In this document: positions 1 through 7,403 of the stretch, piece by piece
How the letters are laid out: every line of letters starts with the position of its first letter
Numbering within the stretch: position 1 is the stretch's first letter
Origin: Hymenobacter cavernae
GTDB lineage: Bacteria; Bacteroidota; Bacteroidia; Cytophagales; Hymenobacteraceae
NCBI RefSeq assembly: GCF_014641455.1
Contig: NZ_BMHT01000001.1
Coordinates: 978,117 to 1,042,116, forward strand
Length of the DNA stretch: 64,000 bases
Reading direction: 5' to 3'
Notes under the pieces: generated by a model
Told to the model about the DNA's origin: nothing
Seen by the model: only the letters and a program-made list of their open reading frames with translations
Database searches by the model: none
Made by a program: the position numbers and the translations under genes

Positions 1-1042
1 GACGGGCGAATGTCTGGAGTTCCCGAACCAGGGCCAGTTTCACATTATCAAGTACCTGCGTGGGCTGATTGAGGCCATTACGCGGCGTGGGGGCCGTATC
101 TTCACCCATACGCACGTATCGGAGGTGCAGGGTGGCAAAAAAGCCCAGGTGACGACTGCTGATGGCTTTACCGTAACGGCCAAAGCCGTGCTGATGGCCA
201 CCAACACGCCCGTGAACGACCGGGTAGTGATGCACACCAAGCAGCACCCCTACCGTACCTACGCCATAGCGGCCCGCATTCCGCACGGCTCCGTGACGCG
301 GGCGCTGTACTGGGATACGCCCGACCCCTACCACTACATTCGCCTGGAGGAAGTGCCCGGCGAGCCCGACGGCATTAATTACGACCTGCTCATTGTAGGC
401 GGCGAAGACCATAAAACGGGACAAGGTGTGCCCGAGGAAAGTCTGCGCTGCCTGGAAGAATGGACGCGGGAGCATTTCCCGATGATTGAAAGCATCGAAT
501 ACCGCTGGTCGGGGCAGGTGCTGGAGCCGAGTGACAGCCTAGGTTACGCCGGCCGCAATCCGCTCGACAAGGATAATGTGTACATCATCACCGGCGACTC
601 GGGCCACGGCATGACCCACGGCACGCTCGGCGCCATGATCGTCGCCGATCTTATTCAGGGACGGAAAACGCCCTGGGAAAAGCTCTACGACCCCGGCCGC
701 GTGACCCTGCGTCCAACGTCCATCAAGGAGTTTGCGGTCGAAAATGCGAACGTCGCGGCCGAGTACACCGACCTGCTCACCGGCGGCGACGTGTCGACGG
801 AAGAGGAAATAAAGCCGGGTGCCGGCGCGGTGCTGCGCCGCGGCCTCACGAAAGTAGCCGTGTACCGCGACCCGCAGGGCCAGACGCATACGTGTTCGGC
901 CATCTGCCCGCACCTAGGTTGCGTGGTACACTGGAACGGCCTGGAAAGCAGCTGGGACTGCCCCTGCCACGGCTCCCGCTTCGATGCCTACGGGCATTTG
1001 CTTGCGGGCCCCAGCAACGAGGATCTGGCCTCGGCAGAATAA
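1..1042 (+). CDS. FAD-dependent oxidoreductase with C-terminal Rieske domain (5' partial)
   Basis: The reading frame is open from base 2, so the gene starts upstream of the window; about 346 C-terminal residues are present. The first part matches the end of a DAO-type FAD oxidoreductase, with the segment GDSGHGMTHGTLGAM near 600-640 typical of the FAD-contacting C-terminal half. The last 70 residues form a Rieske [2Fe-2S] domain, with both ligand boxes visible (CPHLGC near 907 and CPCHGS near 960). Proteins of this fusion family are usually soluble cytoplasmic oxidoreductases with unknown substrate. The N-terminal dinucleotide-binding GxGxxG is outside the window. No partner gene is visible. 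Family assignment is firm; the reaction is unknown. Confidence 0.9.
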   Translation, partial: TGECLEFPNQGQFHIIKYLRGLIEAITRRGGRIFTHTHVSEVQGGKKAQVTTADGFTVTAKAVLMATNTPVNDRVVMHTKQHPYRTYAIAARIPHGSVTRALYWDTPDPYHYIRLEEVPGEPDGINYDLLIVGGEDHKTGQGVPEESLRCLEEWTREHFPMIESIEYRWSGQVLEPSDSLGYAGRNPLDKDNVYIITGDSGHGMTHGTLGAMIVADLIQGRKTPWEKLYDPGRVTLRPTSIKEFAVENANVAAEYTDLLTGGDVSTEEEIKPGAGAVLRRGLTKVAVYRDPQGQTHTCSAICPHLGCVVHWNGLESSWDCPCHGSRFDAYGHLLAGPSNEDLASAE

Positions 1043-1201
1043 CCTAAACAAGAAGCTGCGAAGTAGCCGCGCCTAGCCAGCGGGGCGCCCCAAACCTAGG
1101 TTTTGCTACGCCGTCGTCTTCTACCATTATGGCGCCTGGCCGGGGCTGGGCTCATTTAGGATTCAACTTAGCCCGCCCAGGTAATAAGCCGCAAGCAGAG
1201 G

Positions 1202-1253
1202 AGAGTGGTGGCCGTTTCGCCGGGCAGGCGCGACCAGGTCGCCACTCTTTTTT
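1202..1253 (+). terminator. Rho-independent terminator, probable
   Basis: AGAGTGG (1202-1208) pairs with CCACTCT (1242-1248) and is followed by a T run. An inner GCGAC/GTCGC stem lies inside the loop. It would end the Rieske-oxidoreductase transcript. The rest of the 394-bp gap (1043-1436) holds only the promoter listed next. Confidence 0.55.
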
Positions 1254-1340
1254 GCATCCTGCTACTGGACGAAAACCTGGGAGATGGTAACTTATACGTA
1301 TCTCTTTCACGCAAATACCATTTAAAACCAGTACTTTACG

Positions 1341-1373
1341 CTTGTCGTAGCCTACATTGGCTTTCTATCTTTG
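1341..1373 (+). promoter_or_regulatory. Bacteroidota-type sigma-A promoter for the STAS pair
   Basis: TATCTTTG at 1366-1373 matches the Bacteroidota -7 consensus TAnnTTTG exactly. A TTG at 1342-1344 sits 21 bp upstream, where the -33 element is expected. The first STAS gene starts at 1437, giving a leader of about 55 nt. Confidence 0.6.
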
Positions 1374-1436
1374 TAGAGTAGGGTCCGAGAAATCTCTCTG
1401 CTCAAAAACAGGGTTAGACTGTCAAAACGTAGCGCT

Positions 1437-1781
1437 ATGGATTTCGACAAAGTAGTGAAGTCCGATCAGTTCCTGCTCCGCCTGCGCGGGGCTTGCTTAG
1501 GCGATGAAAACGTAAGGCAGTTAACAAACCTGCTGCTGGAAGCGGCGCAATGCGGTGCCCGGCGCGTGTGGCTCGACTGCCGCTACCTGACGCAAATGGA
1601 CTACCGGGGCCTGCGCGTACTGCTCCAGCTTTTGCCGCAGTTTGAGGCGATGGGCACCACGCTCTTGCTCTGCGGCCTGCAACCCGCCGTACAGGAACGC
1701 CTCGATTCGTCGGGGCTGGCTTCCCTGCTCACGCTGCTGCCGGCCGAAGCCTACAACGGACCTGATCAGCAAGGGTTTTAG
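1437..1781 (+). CDS. STAS-domain protein (anti-sigma-factor-antagonist-like)
   Basis: A 114-residue single-domain STAS protein. The core beta-strand/helix pattern is recognisable around VWLDCRYLTQMDYRGLRVLL (residues 42-61), the position of the SpoIIAA phosphorylation loop. In classical antagonists this loop reads DSSGL; here it is DYRGL, so the phosphorylatable serine is replaced and the protein may not be switched by a kinase. A second STAS gene follows after 48 bp, and the two are probably co-transcribed from the promoter at 1341-1373. No RsbW-type kinase or transporter domain is nearby. A role in partner-switching or a stressosome-like complex is inference from the fold. Confidence 0.75.
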   Translation: MDFDKVVKSDQFLLRLRGACLGDENVRQLTNLLLEAAQCGARRVWLDCRYLTQMDYRGLRVLLQLLPQFEAMGTTLLLCGLQPAVQERLDSSGLASLLTLLPAEAYNGPDQQGF

Positions 1782-1829
1782 TAGCCAATCATTATAATTC
1801 ATCCTTCACCCCTTATTCTCTTTTCGACC

Positions 1830-2261
1830 ATGAGGGAAGTGTACCGCGAAATCCTCCCCGAGAGCTACCTGCTCATCCTAGCCCCCGAGCACCACACGCT
1901 CGGCAGCGTACCTTTGGCGCAAGCCTTATACGGGGCCGCTCACAGCGGCAAGCCCAGCGTCTGGGTTGATTGCAGCAACCTTCAGCAGCTCAGCTCCCGA
2001 ACCTGTCAGGTGCTGCTGCACTACTATCAGCAGTACAGGCAGCGGGGTATTAATCTGGTGCTTTGCCATTTAGAGCCGGAGGTAGAGCAAGCGCTGGTGC
2101 AAGCGTGCCCCACAGGGCCGCCGCCCATCGTGCCGACCTTGCTGGATGCCGATCAGTACTGCCACGATCAGCAGATGCAGAAGCTATCCGCGGCCCGAAT
2201 TTCACCAAAATCTAGCCTCCAGACCCACGTGATAAATTGGACTGAGGCCGTGCTCGACTAG
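1830..2261 (+). CDS. STAS-domain protein, second of tandem pair
   Basis: A 143-residue protein with the same fold plan as its upstream neighbour: an N-terminal strand region, the segment VWVDCSNLQQLSSRTCQVLL (residues 46-65) aligning with the antagonist phosphorylation loop, then a helix and a variable tail rich in Gln and Ser. Two serines remain in the loop but the usual Asp before them is Leu. It likely arose by tandem duplication and divergence. It is convergent with the DUF1345 gene, with only 12 bp between the stop codons. The function as an anti-sigma antagonist is uncertain. Confidence 0.7.
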   Translation: MREVYREILPESYLLILAPEHHTLGSVPLAQALYGAAHSGKPSVWVDCSNLQQLSSRTCQVLLHYYQQYRQRGINLVLCHLEPEVEQALVQACPTGPPPIVPTLLDADQYCHDQQMQKLSAARISPKSSLQTHVINWTEAVLD

Positions 2262-2273
2262 CACCTAGGTCAG

Positions 2274-2957
2274 CTACAGCAAGCTAGCCAGACTACTGAT
2301 GCTCAAGGCAATAACGGCCGTATTGAAGCCGTAGGCCAGAATGCCGTGCAGCAGTGCCAGGCGCCGCAGCGTTCGGCCGCTGATGCTGATGTCGGCGGTC
2401 TGGGCCGTCATGCCAATGACGAAGGCGAAATAGGCAAAATCCAGGTAGTCAGGCTCTTTCTCGGAGCCGGGAAACTCCAGTCCGCCTTCGCGGCCGTCCA
2501 CTTCCGGGTCGTAGTAGAGGTGGGCGTAGCGCAGCGTAAAAAGAGTGTGCAGCAGCAGCCAGGAGCTAGCCACCGCCCCCACCGACAGCACCACCTGCGC
2601 CCGCACCACATGCCCCGGCGAGGCGTGCATAATGCTGAGCAGCACAGCCACAGCCAGCACGCTGGCGATAGCGCCGATCAGTACCAGCACAAAGGAGAGA
2701 ATCCGGCCGGGGTCTTCGGCCGTGGCCACGCCCCGAATCCGGTGCACATCGCTGACGATAATGCTGCTCCAGAACAGACCTAGGTTGGCGCACGCAAATC
2801 CATCCCACCCCGCTACGAACCGCGTGATTGGGTGCAAGTCTCTTGGCGCCAAGAAGTAAGCAAGCAAGCCCAGACCGAGCCCCACCGCCAGCCGAAACCG
2901 CGTGGATACGGAACCCAGGTGGTGCAGCAGGCGAAACGGAACGCGGGAGGCCGGCAT
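2274..2957 (-). CDS. DUF1345 integral membrane protein
   Basis: About 227 residues with roughly six hydrophobic segments. The C-terminal signature FAYFAFVIGMTAQTADI followed by the RTLRRLALLHG segment is characteristic of the DUF1345 family, whose function is unknown. I chose the ATG at 2957 over an in-frame TTG at 3023, because the upstream extension would run nearly into the divergent pncB promoter region. It sits in the inner membrane. It faces the NAPRT gene head to head with about 110 bp between starts, but no functional link is evident. Confidence 0.8.
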   Translation of the reverse strand: MPASRVPFRLLHHLGSVSTRFRLAVGLGLGLLAYFLAPRDLHPITRFVAGWDGFACANLGLFWSSIIVSDVHRIRGVATAEDPGRILSFVLVLIGAIASVLAVAVLLSIMHASPGHVVRAQVVLSVGAVASSWLLLHTLFTLRYAHLYYDPEVDGREGGLEFPGSEKEPDYLDFAYFAFVIGMTAQTADISISGRTLRRLALLHGILAYGFNTAVIALSISSLASLL

Positions 2958-3069
2958 AAAATAAGCGGTGAGCAAGTATTCAAGTTGAGGAATAAACGAG
3001 GACTTTTGTGGCACGGCACCCAAGCGCGGCTAATTGCGTATGTTGCCAATCTGCCCCATTCGTTTTCGC

Positions 3070-4554
3070 ATGAATCCAGCTCCGCTCTCTGGCCTGTACG
3101 CGCCCTCGCTCAGCCTCGTTACCGATCTGTACCAGCTCACCATGGCCTATGGCTACTGGAAGAAAGGCCTTCAGGATCGGGAAGCCGTTTTTCACCTCTA
3201 CTTCCGCAAGCCGCCCTTTTCGGGTGGCTACGCCGTGTGCGCCGGCCTCGCCTACGCCGTCGATTGGCTTGAAAACCTAGGTTTTTCGGAAGACGACTTG
3301 GCCTATCTAGCTAGCCTGCAAGGCTCGAAAGGCACGCCACTGTTTGAGCAAGGCTTCCTCGACTATTTGCGCGAGCTAAAGTTCACCTGCGATGTAGACG
3401 CCATTGCAGAAGGCACGGTCGTTTTTGCCAACGAGCCGCTGGTGCGCGTGAAAGGCCCTTTGTTGCAAGCCCAACTGCTGGAAACCGCCCTGCTCACGCT
3501 CATCAACTTCCAGACGCTGATTGCCACCAAAACCGCCCGCATCCGCGAAGCCGCCGGCTCCGACCTCGTGCTGGAGTTTGGCCTGCGCCGCGCCCAGGGC
3601 TTCGATGGTGGCCTCTCGGCCAGCCGCGCCGCCTACCTGGGTGGCGCTGATGCTACCTCCAATGTGCTGGCCGGCCAGCGCTTCGGCATTCCGGTGCGCG
3701 GCACGCACGCCCACAGCTGGGTGATGTCGTTTGAAGATGAGGAAGCTGCTTTTGCGGCATATGCTGAGGCTTTTCCAGACGATTCGGTTTTCCTGGTTGA
3801 CACCTACGACACGCTGGAAGGCGTGCGGCACGCCATTGCCGTGGCGCGCCAGATGCGCGAGCAAGGCCACGAGCTGGCCGGTATTCGCCTCGATTCGGGC
3901 GACCTAGCCTACCTCAGCCGCGAAGCCCGCGCTCTGCTGGATGAAGCCGGCTTCCCCAACACCCGCATCGTCGCCAGCAACGATTTAGATGAAAACCTCA
4001 TCACCAGCCTCAAGCTCCAGGGCGCCCGCATCGATACGTGGGGCGTGGGCACCAAACTCGTAACGGCCTACGACCAGCCGGCGCTTGGCGGTGTGTACAA
4101 GCTAGCTGCCCTGCGCCACGCCGACGACAGTGGCTGGGATTTCACGGTCAAAATCTCGGAGCAGCTCGCCAAAACCAGCATCCCCGGCATCCTGCAAGTG
4201 CGCCGCTTCGAAACCGAGAAAGGTCAGGCCCGCGCCGACATGCTCTACAACATCGCCGAGCCGCTGCCCACCGAACTTACTATCATCGACCCACTCGACC
4301 CGACGCGGCGGCGCCCCGTGCGCTCCACCACATTCCGGGAGCTGCTGGAGCCGGTGTTCCGCGAAGGCAAACTCATCATGACGCTACCTAGCTTGCAGGA
4401 AAGCCGCGAGCGGGTGCAGCGCGAGGTAAATTCGCTTGACCCCAGCATCCGCCGCTTCCTGAACCCGCACGTGTATCCGGTGGGCCTGGAGGAAAGCCTG
4501 AACACATTCCGCACAAACCTGATTCTGGAGAAACGGCCGCAGCGCCCGGCGTAG
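3070..4554 (+). CDS. pncB: Nicotinate phosphoribosyltransferase
   Basis: A 494-residue NAPRT catalysing nicotinate + PRPP (+ATP) to nicotinate mononucleotide in the NAD salvage (Preiss-Handler) pathway. The N-terminal signature LVTDLYQLTMAYGYWKKG is diagnostic, and FGLRRAQGFDGGLSASRAAY and RLDSGDLAYLSREAR match the PRPP/substrate-binding parts of the barrel. The C-terminal extension is of the longer type found in the pncB2/NAPRT1 branch. An in-frame TTG lies at 3034, but the ATG at 3070 gives the expected N-terminus. It is convergent with the DUF4262 gene (3-bp gap). It acts in the cytoplasm. Confidence 0.95.
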   Translation: MNPAPLSGLYAPSLSLVTDLYQLTMAYGYWKKGLQDREAVFHLYFRKPPFSGGYAVCAGLAYAVDWLENLGFSEDDLAYLASLQGSKGTPLFEQGFLDYLRELKFTCDVDAIAEGTVVFANEPLVRVKGPLLQAQLLETALLTLINFQTLIATKTARIREAAGSDLVLEFGLRRAQGFDGGLSASRAAYLGGADATSNVLAGQRFGIPVRGTHAHSWVMSFEDEEAAFAAYAEAFPDDSVFLVDTYDTLEGVRHAIAVARQMREQGHELAGIRLDSGDLAYLSREARALLDEAGFPNTRIVASNDLDENLITSLKLQGARIDTWGVGTKLVTAYDQPALGGVYKLAALRHADDSGWDFTVKISEQLAKTSIPGILQVRRFETEKGQARADMLYNIAEPLPTELTIIDPLDPTRRRPVRSTTFRELLEPVFREGKLIMTLPSLQESRERVQREVNSLDPSIRRFLNPHVYPVGLEESLNTFRTNLILEKRPQRPA

Positions 4555-4557
4555 CGG

Positions 4558-5313
4558 CTATTCTCCTCTCTTCGTAACCTCTACCCTTGTCCAGTCGTCG
4601 CCGATAGCCTCGCGGAAGGCCACCTGACCCGCGGGCAAATCGAACAGGGCATTGATGGTCAGGTCGTGCTTCACGACTTGCTCCAGGGCTACCAGCATCA
4701 CGGTATCGGTGGTAGCCGGCGCGTCGGTTAAGAACTGCCAAGCGCCGTCTTCCTCATCATGGCGCACCCGGAGAATAGGTTTGTTCTCCTTGAAAACCTG
4801 CTGCGCCACAAAGACGGGCGTATTGCGCTCCTCGAAGAACTTGAAGTCAAGCTTATGGTCTAGCTGCGGCTGCAAGAATCTGTAGCGCTTATCGTACTGC
4901 TCGGACCAGGGATAGTGGTTCTGGTCGTCGGGCCACAGCAGCTGAATCGCGGGGAACGGCTCGAAGTTGTAGTACCAGCGCGCATACCCGAAATAGTCGG
5001 CAATATTCTCCTCTTCCACTCGCCGGAACTGCACCGGCGAATCCTCCAGAAAATCGAAGTTATCGGTAGCCAGGGCGAGCGGCTGATTGACCTTCACCGC
5101 CTCGGCTGCCCCGTGCAGCAGCGCGTGCATCGCCGGCAGCGGCAGCCCAAACGTGATTATTTCCGGCTGCTGAAAGTTCTTCCACAAACCAATGGTATAG
5201 GCGAAAGCGGGCGTGGCGCTGTCGGCTTCAAACAGCGCGATGTGCCAGCCAAACGTATCTATATTATACCTGATTTGGTCTTCTGGGCTTAGGTTATGTT
5301 CCTCGTGTGCCAT
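4558..5313 (-). CDS. DUF4262 domain protein
   Basis: About 251 residues. The N-terminal two thirds match DUF4262 (FGWHIALFEADSATPAFAYT, GLWKNFQQPEIITFGLP), a cytoplasmic domain of unknown function. The C-terminal segment, including GAWQFLTDAP and the final EAIGDDWTRVEV, is a small module often found after DUF4262. The ATG at 5313 is preferred; an in-frame TTG at 5367 would add 18 residues. A frameshifted small gene lies upstream on the same strand. No catalytic residues are recognised. Confidence 0.8.
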   Translation of the reverse strand: MAHEEHNLSPEDQIRYNIDTFGWHIALFEADSATPAFAYTIGLWKNFQQPEIITFGLPLPAMHALLHGAAEAVKVNQPLALATDNFDFLEDSPVQFRRVEEENIADYFGYARWYYNFEPFPAIQLLWPDDQNHYPWSEQYDKRYRFLQPQLDHKLDFKFFEERNTPVFVAQQVFKENKPILRVRHDEEDGAWQFLTDAPATTDTVMLVALEQVVKHDLTINALFDLPAGQVAFREAIGDDWTRVEVTKRGE

Positions 5314-5441
5314 AGCTTTTATGAGTTCTGCACGAAGTAACCCAAAACTCTGCACTCCGTCAGCCAAAGCCTGTACAGCATCTTCTAGGTGCGGCCGCTA
5401 CTCTTGTAAGGCAGCAATTGTTATAGCGACAATGCTTTATT

Positions 5442-5768
5442 TCAGTCTAGAAGATTCCATTTACACCAAAAGTCAAACCCTTGTGCATTTAGCTGCTGCC
5501 TCTCTGTTTCATCTAACAGCATTACTACATAGTCTTCATGACTTATAGTGCCTAGAAGTAAGCTATCCTCTCGAAAGAACGCTGGATTTTCCATAGTTTA
5601 GCCATTCTGGGTAGGCTTTGCTTTTCACGAAGTCAATCACCTCTGGTGTTAGTCGAAAGCGATTGGTAGCGGCGTATACACGCTGGATATCCTTTGGCAA
5701 AGCGACTTCATTGGTTTACTTGGCGGATATTCCTCAAAGTTGTCGTTACAATAATACTTCCTCATCAT
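5442..5768 (-). pseudogene. Small hypothetical gene with two compensating frameshifts
   Basis: Starting at the ATG at 5768, the minus strand reads MMRKYYCNDNFEEYPPSKP. It then continues coherently only in the next frame (NEVALPKDIQRVYAATNRF..., ending GKSSVLSRG), and then returns to the first frame as NPAFFREDSLLLGTISHEDY... to a TGA at 5442-5444. The first shift looks like a lost base in AAACC near 5722, the second like an extra A in the run near 5590. The total span is 327 bp (exactly 109 codons), so the two shifts cancel. A 50-residue ORF beginning at the ATG at 5594 may still be translated. I do not recognise the family. Sequencing error is an alternative to true decay. Confidence 0.6.
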
Positions 5769-5853
5769 TCAGCAACGAAAAGACAGATAAATCTAGCGTA
5801 AAAGTTGTACTCTATTAGCTAAAGTCTATACCACTGCACCAAACCCTGATTAC

Positions 5854-5861
5854 TACTTTTG
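5854..5861 (+). promoter_or_regulatory. Possible -7 element for the HMA gene
   Basis: TACTTTTG fits TAnnTTTG and lies 45 bp before the ATG at 5906. No clear -33 TTTG is present, so this rests on the -7 box alone. Confidence 0.3.
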
Positions 5862-5905
5862 ATACCTGTTCATTGTTATAGGAGCACCTTAACTACTTAC
5901 TCCTC

Positions 5906-6121
5906 ATGTCTACCCTAAAGTTCAAAACCAGCATCAACTGCGCTAACTGCCTGCGCGCCGTAACACCTTTCCTCGACGCCGAAGCCAGCGTCGAAAAGTG
6001 GAGCGTCGACACCAACAACCCCAGCAAAATCCTGACGGTGGAAGGCGAAAACCCCATTCCCGAGCTAGTGATGAAAGCCGTGTCGCAGGCTGGCTTTGAT
6101 ATCGAGCCGGTACAGGCTTAA
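5906..6121 (+). CDS. HMA-type metal-binding protein
   Basis: A 71-residue protein with the ferredoxin-like heavy-metal-associated fold. A CxxC pair (CANC, residues 12-15) follows the first strand, as in CopZ/Atx1 metallochaperones. The remainder (SVDTNNPSKILTVEGE, then AVSQAGFDIEPV) fits the strand-helix-strand order and the conserved GF/GY turn. The usual MxCxxC methionine is replaced (INCANC). A role as a copper or other soft-metal chaperone is inferred from the family; no P-type ATPase is in the window. It ends in a strong bidirectional terminator shared with purM. Confidence 0.75.
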   Translation: MSTLKFKTSINCANCLRAVTPFLDAEASVEKWSVDTNNPSKILTVEGENPIPELVMKAVSQAGFDIEPVQA

Positions 6122-6132
6122 CCTAGGTTTAT

Positions 6133-6176
6133 AAAGAAAGGGCCTGTTCTTCTCTAGAAGAACAGGCCCTTTCTTT
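6133..6176. terminator. Bidirectional rho-independent terminator
   Basis: AAAGAAAGGGCCTGTTCTTC is followed by a short loop and its perfect complement ending CCCTTTCTTT. It serves the HMA gene on the plus strand and purM, the last gene of the purine cluster, on the minus strand. Confidence 0.9.
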
Positions 6177-6190
6177 CAACGGTTTCGGGG

Positions 6191-7285
6191 CTATTTGTAG
6201 CTCAACTCTCCTGCTCCCACCTTCAGGCGAATGCCGGGCTCAGCTGTAATACGACCCGCCACCTGCGCCTGATAGCCACCTTCTTGCAGCTTAGCCACAA
6301 CGGCATTAGCAGCGGCTTCGTCAGTCACGAGCAGCATGCCATTGCCCATGTTCCAGTAGAGATACGCATCAGCGGGCTCAATGCCAGCTAGCTCCGTGAG
6401 GCGCTGCATGGCCGGCAGTGGCTCAAAAAGATTATCCAGTTCGGCCCCCACGCCATTTTTCAGCACGCGCTTGAAGTTATCGGCAATGCCGCCGCCGGTA
6501 ATGTGCGCGGCTGCGTGCAGCGGCAAGCCCGCATCAAGCACGCTCGCCACGCCGGGCGAGTAAATGAGCGACGGCGCCAGCAGCGCTTCGCCCCAGGTGT
6601 GGCCCATTTCGGCGGCGTCGGAGCCGTCGTAGCTAGCTTGATGCCAGGCATCGCCGAATAGATTTTGCAAGGTCCGGCGCGCTAGCGAGAAGCCATTGGA
6701 ACGGAACGACGGCGAACGAAGTGCTACTACTGCTTGGCCCGCTTGAACGGCCGCGCCGCTAAGCGGCTTTTCCAAGCTAGGGTGCAGGCTGCCAATAGCC
6801 GTCGAGCACCAGTTAAAGTTCATGCGCGCACCAGCCCAGCCGCCAATGCGGTTGCCTAGCTCCGCAATTTCGCCGCCCGTGATGGCAATACCGGAGAAGT
6901 TACAGGCGTCGTGCAGGCCGTGCATCAACTCATCAATCACGCTGTAATCGAGCGTGTTCACGTCGATGATGTTCGAGAGGTTGGTGGGCACAAAGCCACC
7001 TACGATGAGGTCGTCAGCGGTCATGGCTACCAGGTCGTACCCTAGGGTGTCGTACTTGCCCACACGCTCGGCTACTTCGATCTTGGTGCCGATGCCGTCG
7101 GAGCTGATGCCTAGGCGGGCGTTGCCGAAGCGGATTTCATTCGAGAAGCCGCCGTCAAGGTCCTGAGCAGGCTCACCGGGTTTGCCGGCACGATTGGCGA
7201 AGGTTTTCTTCGACCAAGCATAAGCGTTGCGGGAGCATTCGTTGCCGAGGTCGATGTCGTAGCCGGCGGGTTTTTCAGAAGACAC
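6191..7285 (-). CDS. purM: Phosphoribosylformylglycinamidine cyclo-ligase (AIR synthase)
   Basis: A 364-residue enzyme of the PurM/ThiL-like ATP-binding superfamily that closes FGAM to aminoimidazole ribonucleotide, step 5 of de novo purine synthesis. Recognised are RLGISSDGIGTKIEVAERV near the N-terminus, DLVAMTADDLIVGG, AITGGEIAEL, and the C-terminal AAHITGGGIADNFKRVL and NMGNGMLLVTDE. The start codon is GTG. It is the last gene of the purine run, separated from purF by the REP-like inverted repeat at 7299-7400. The Bacteroidota form is slightly longer than the E. coli protein. Cytoplasmic. Confidence 0.95.
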   Translation of the reverse strand: MSSEKPAGYDIDLGNECSRNAYAWSKKTFANRAGKPGEPAQDLDGGFSNEIRFGNARLGISSDGIGTKIEVAERVGKYDTLGYDLVAMTADDLIVGGFVPTNLSNIIDVNTLDYSVIDELMHGLHDACNFSGIAITGGEIAELGNRIGGWAGARMNFNWCSTAIGSLHPSLEKPLSGAAVQAGQAVVALRSPSFRSNGFSLARRTLQNLFGDAWHQASYDGSDAAEMGHTWGEALLAPSLIYSPGVASVLDAGLPLHAAAHITGGGIADNFKRVLKNGVGAELDNLFEPLPAMQRLTELAGIEPADAYLYWNMGNGMLLVTDEAAANAVVAKLQEGGYQAQVAGRITAEPGIRLKVGAGELSYK

Positions 7286-7298
7286 AATCTACTTTCTA

Positions 7299-7400
7299 TG
7301 TAGCGCGAAGCTCCAGCTTCGCGCATCGTTGAACGAAACTCGTTGAGCGCCCTAAACCTAAGTCGTTCAACGATGCGCGAAGCTGGAGCTTCGCGCTACA
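7299..7400. repeat. REP-like element with 38-bp perfect inverted repeats
   Basis: The arms at 7299-7336 and 7363-7400 are perfect reverse complements across 38 bp, with a 26-bp loop. Each arm contains an inner near-palindrome (GCGAAGCTCCAGCTTCGC) and the block TCGTTCAACGA on the loop side. It fills the purF-purM gap and would be transcribed inside the purine operon. A second element of the same plan but different hairpin sequence lies at 33381-33484. Confidence 0.85.
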
Positions 7401-7403
7401 CCC

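Noticed and set aside
2346..2783. Long plus-strand ORFs opposite DUF1345 and many similar overlapping ORFs elsewhere
   Set aside because: Shadow frames of high-GC genes; they lack protein motifs, and the opposite strand holds the recognised family.
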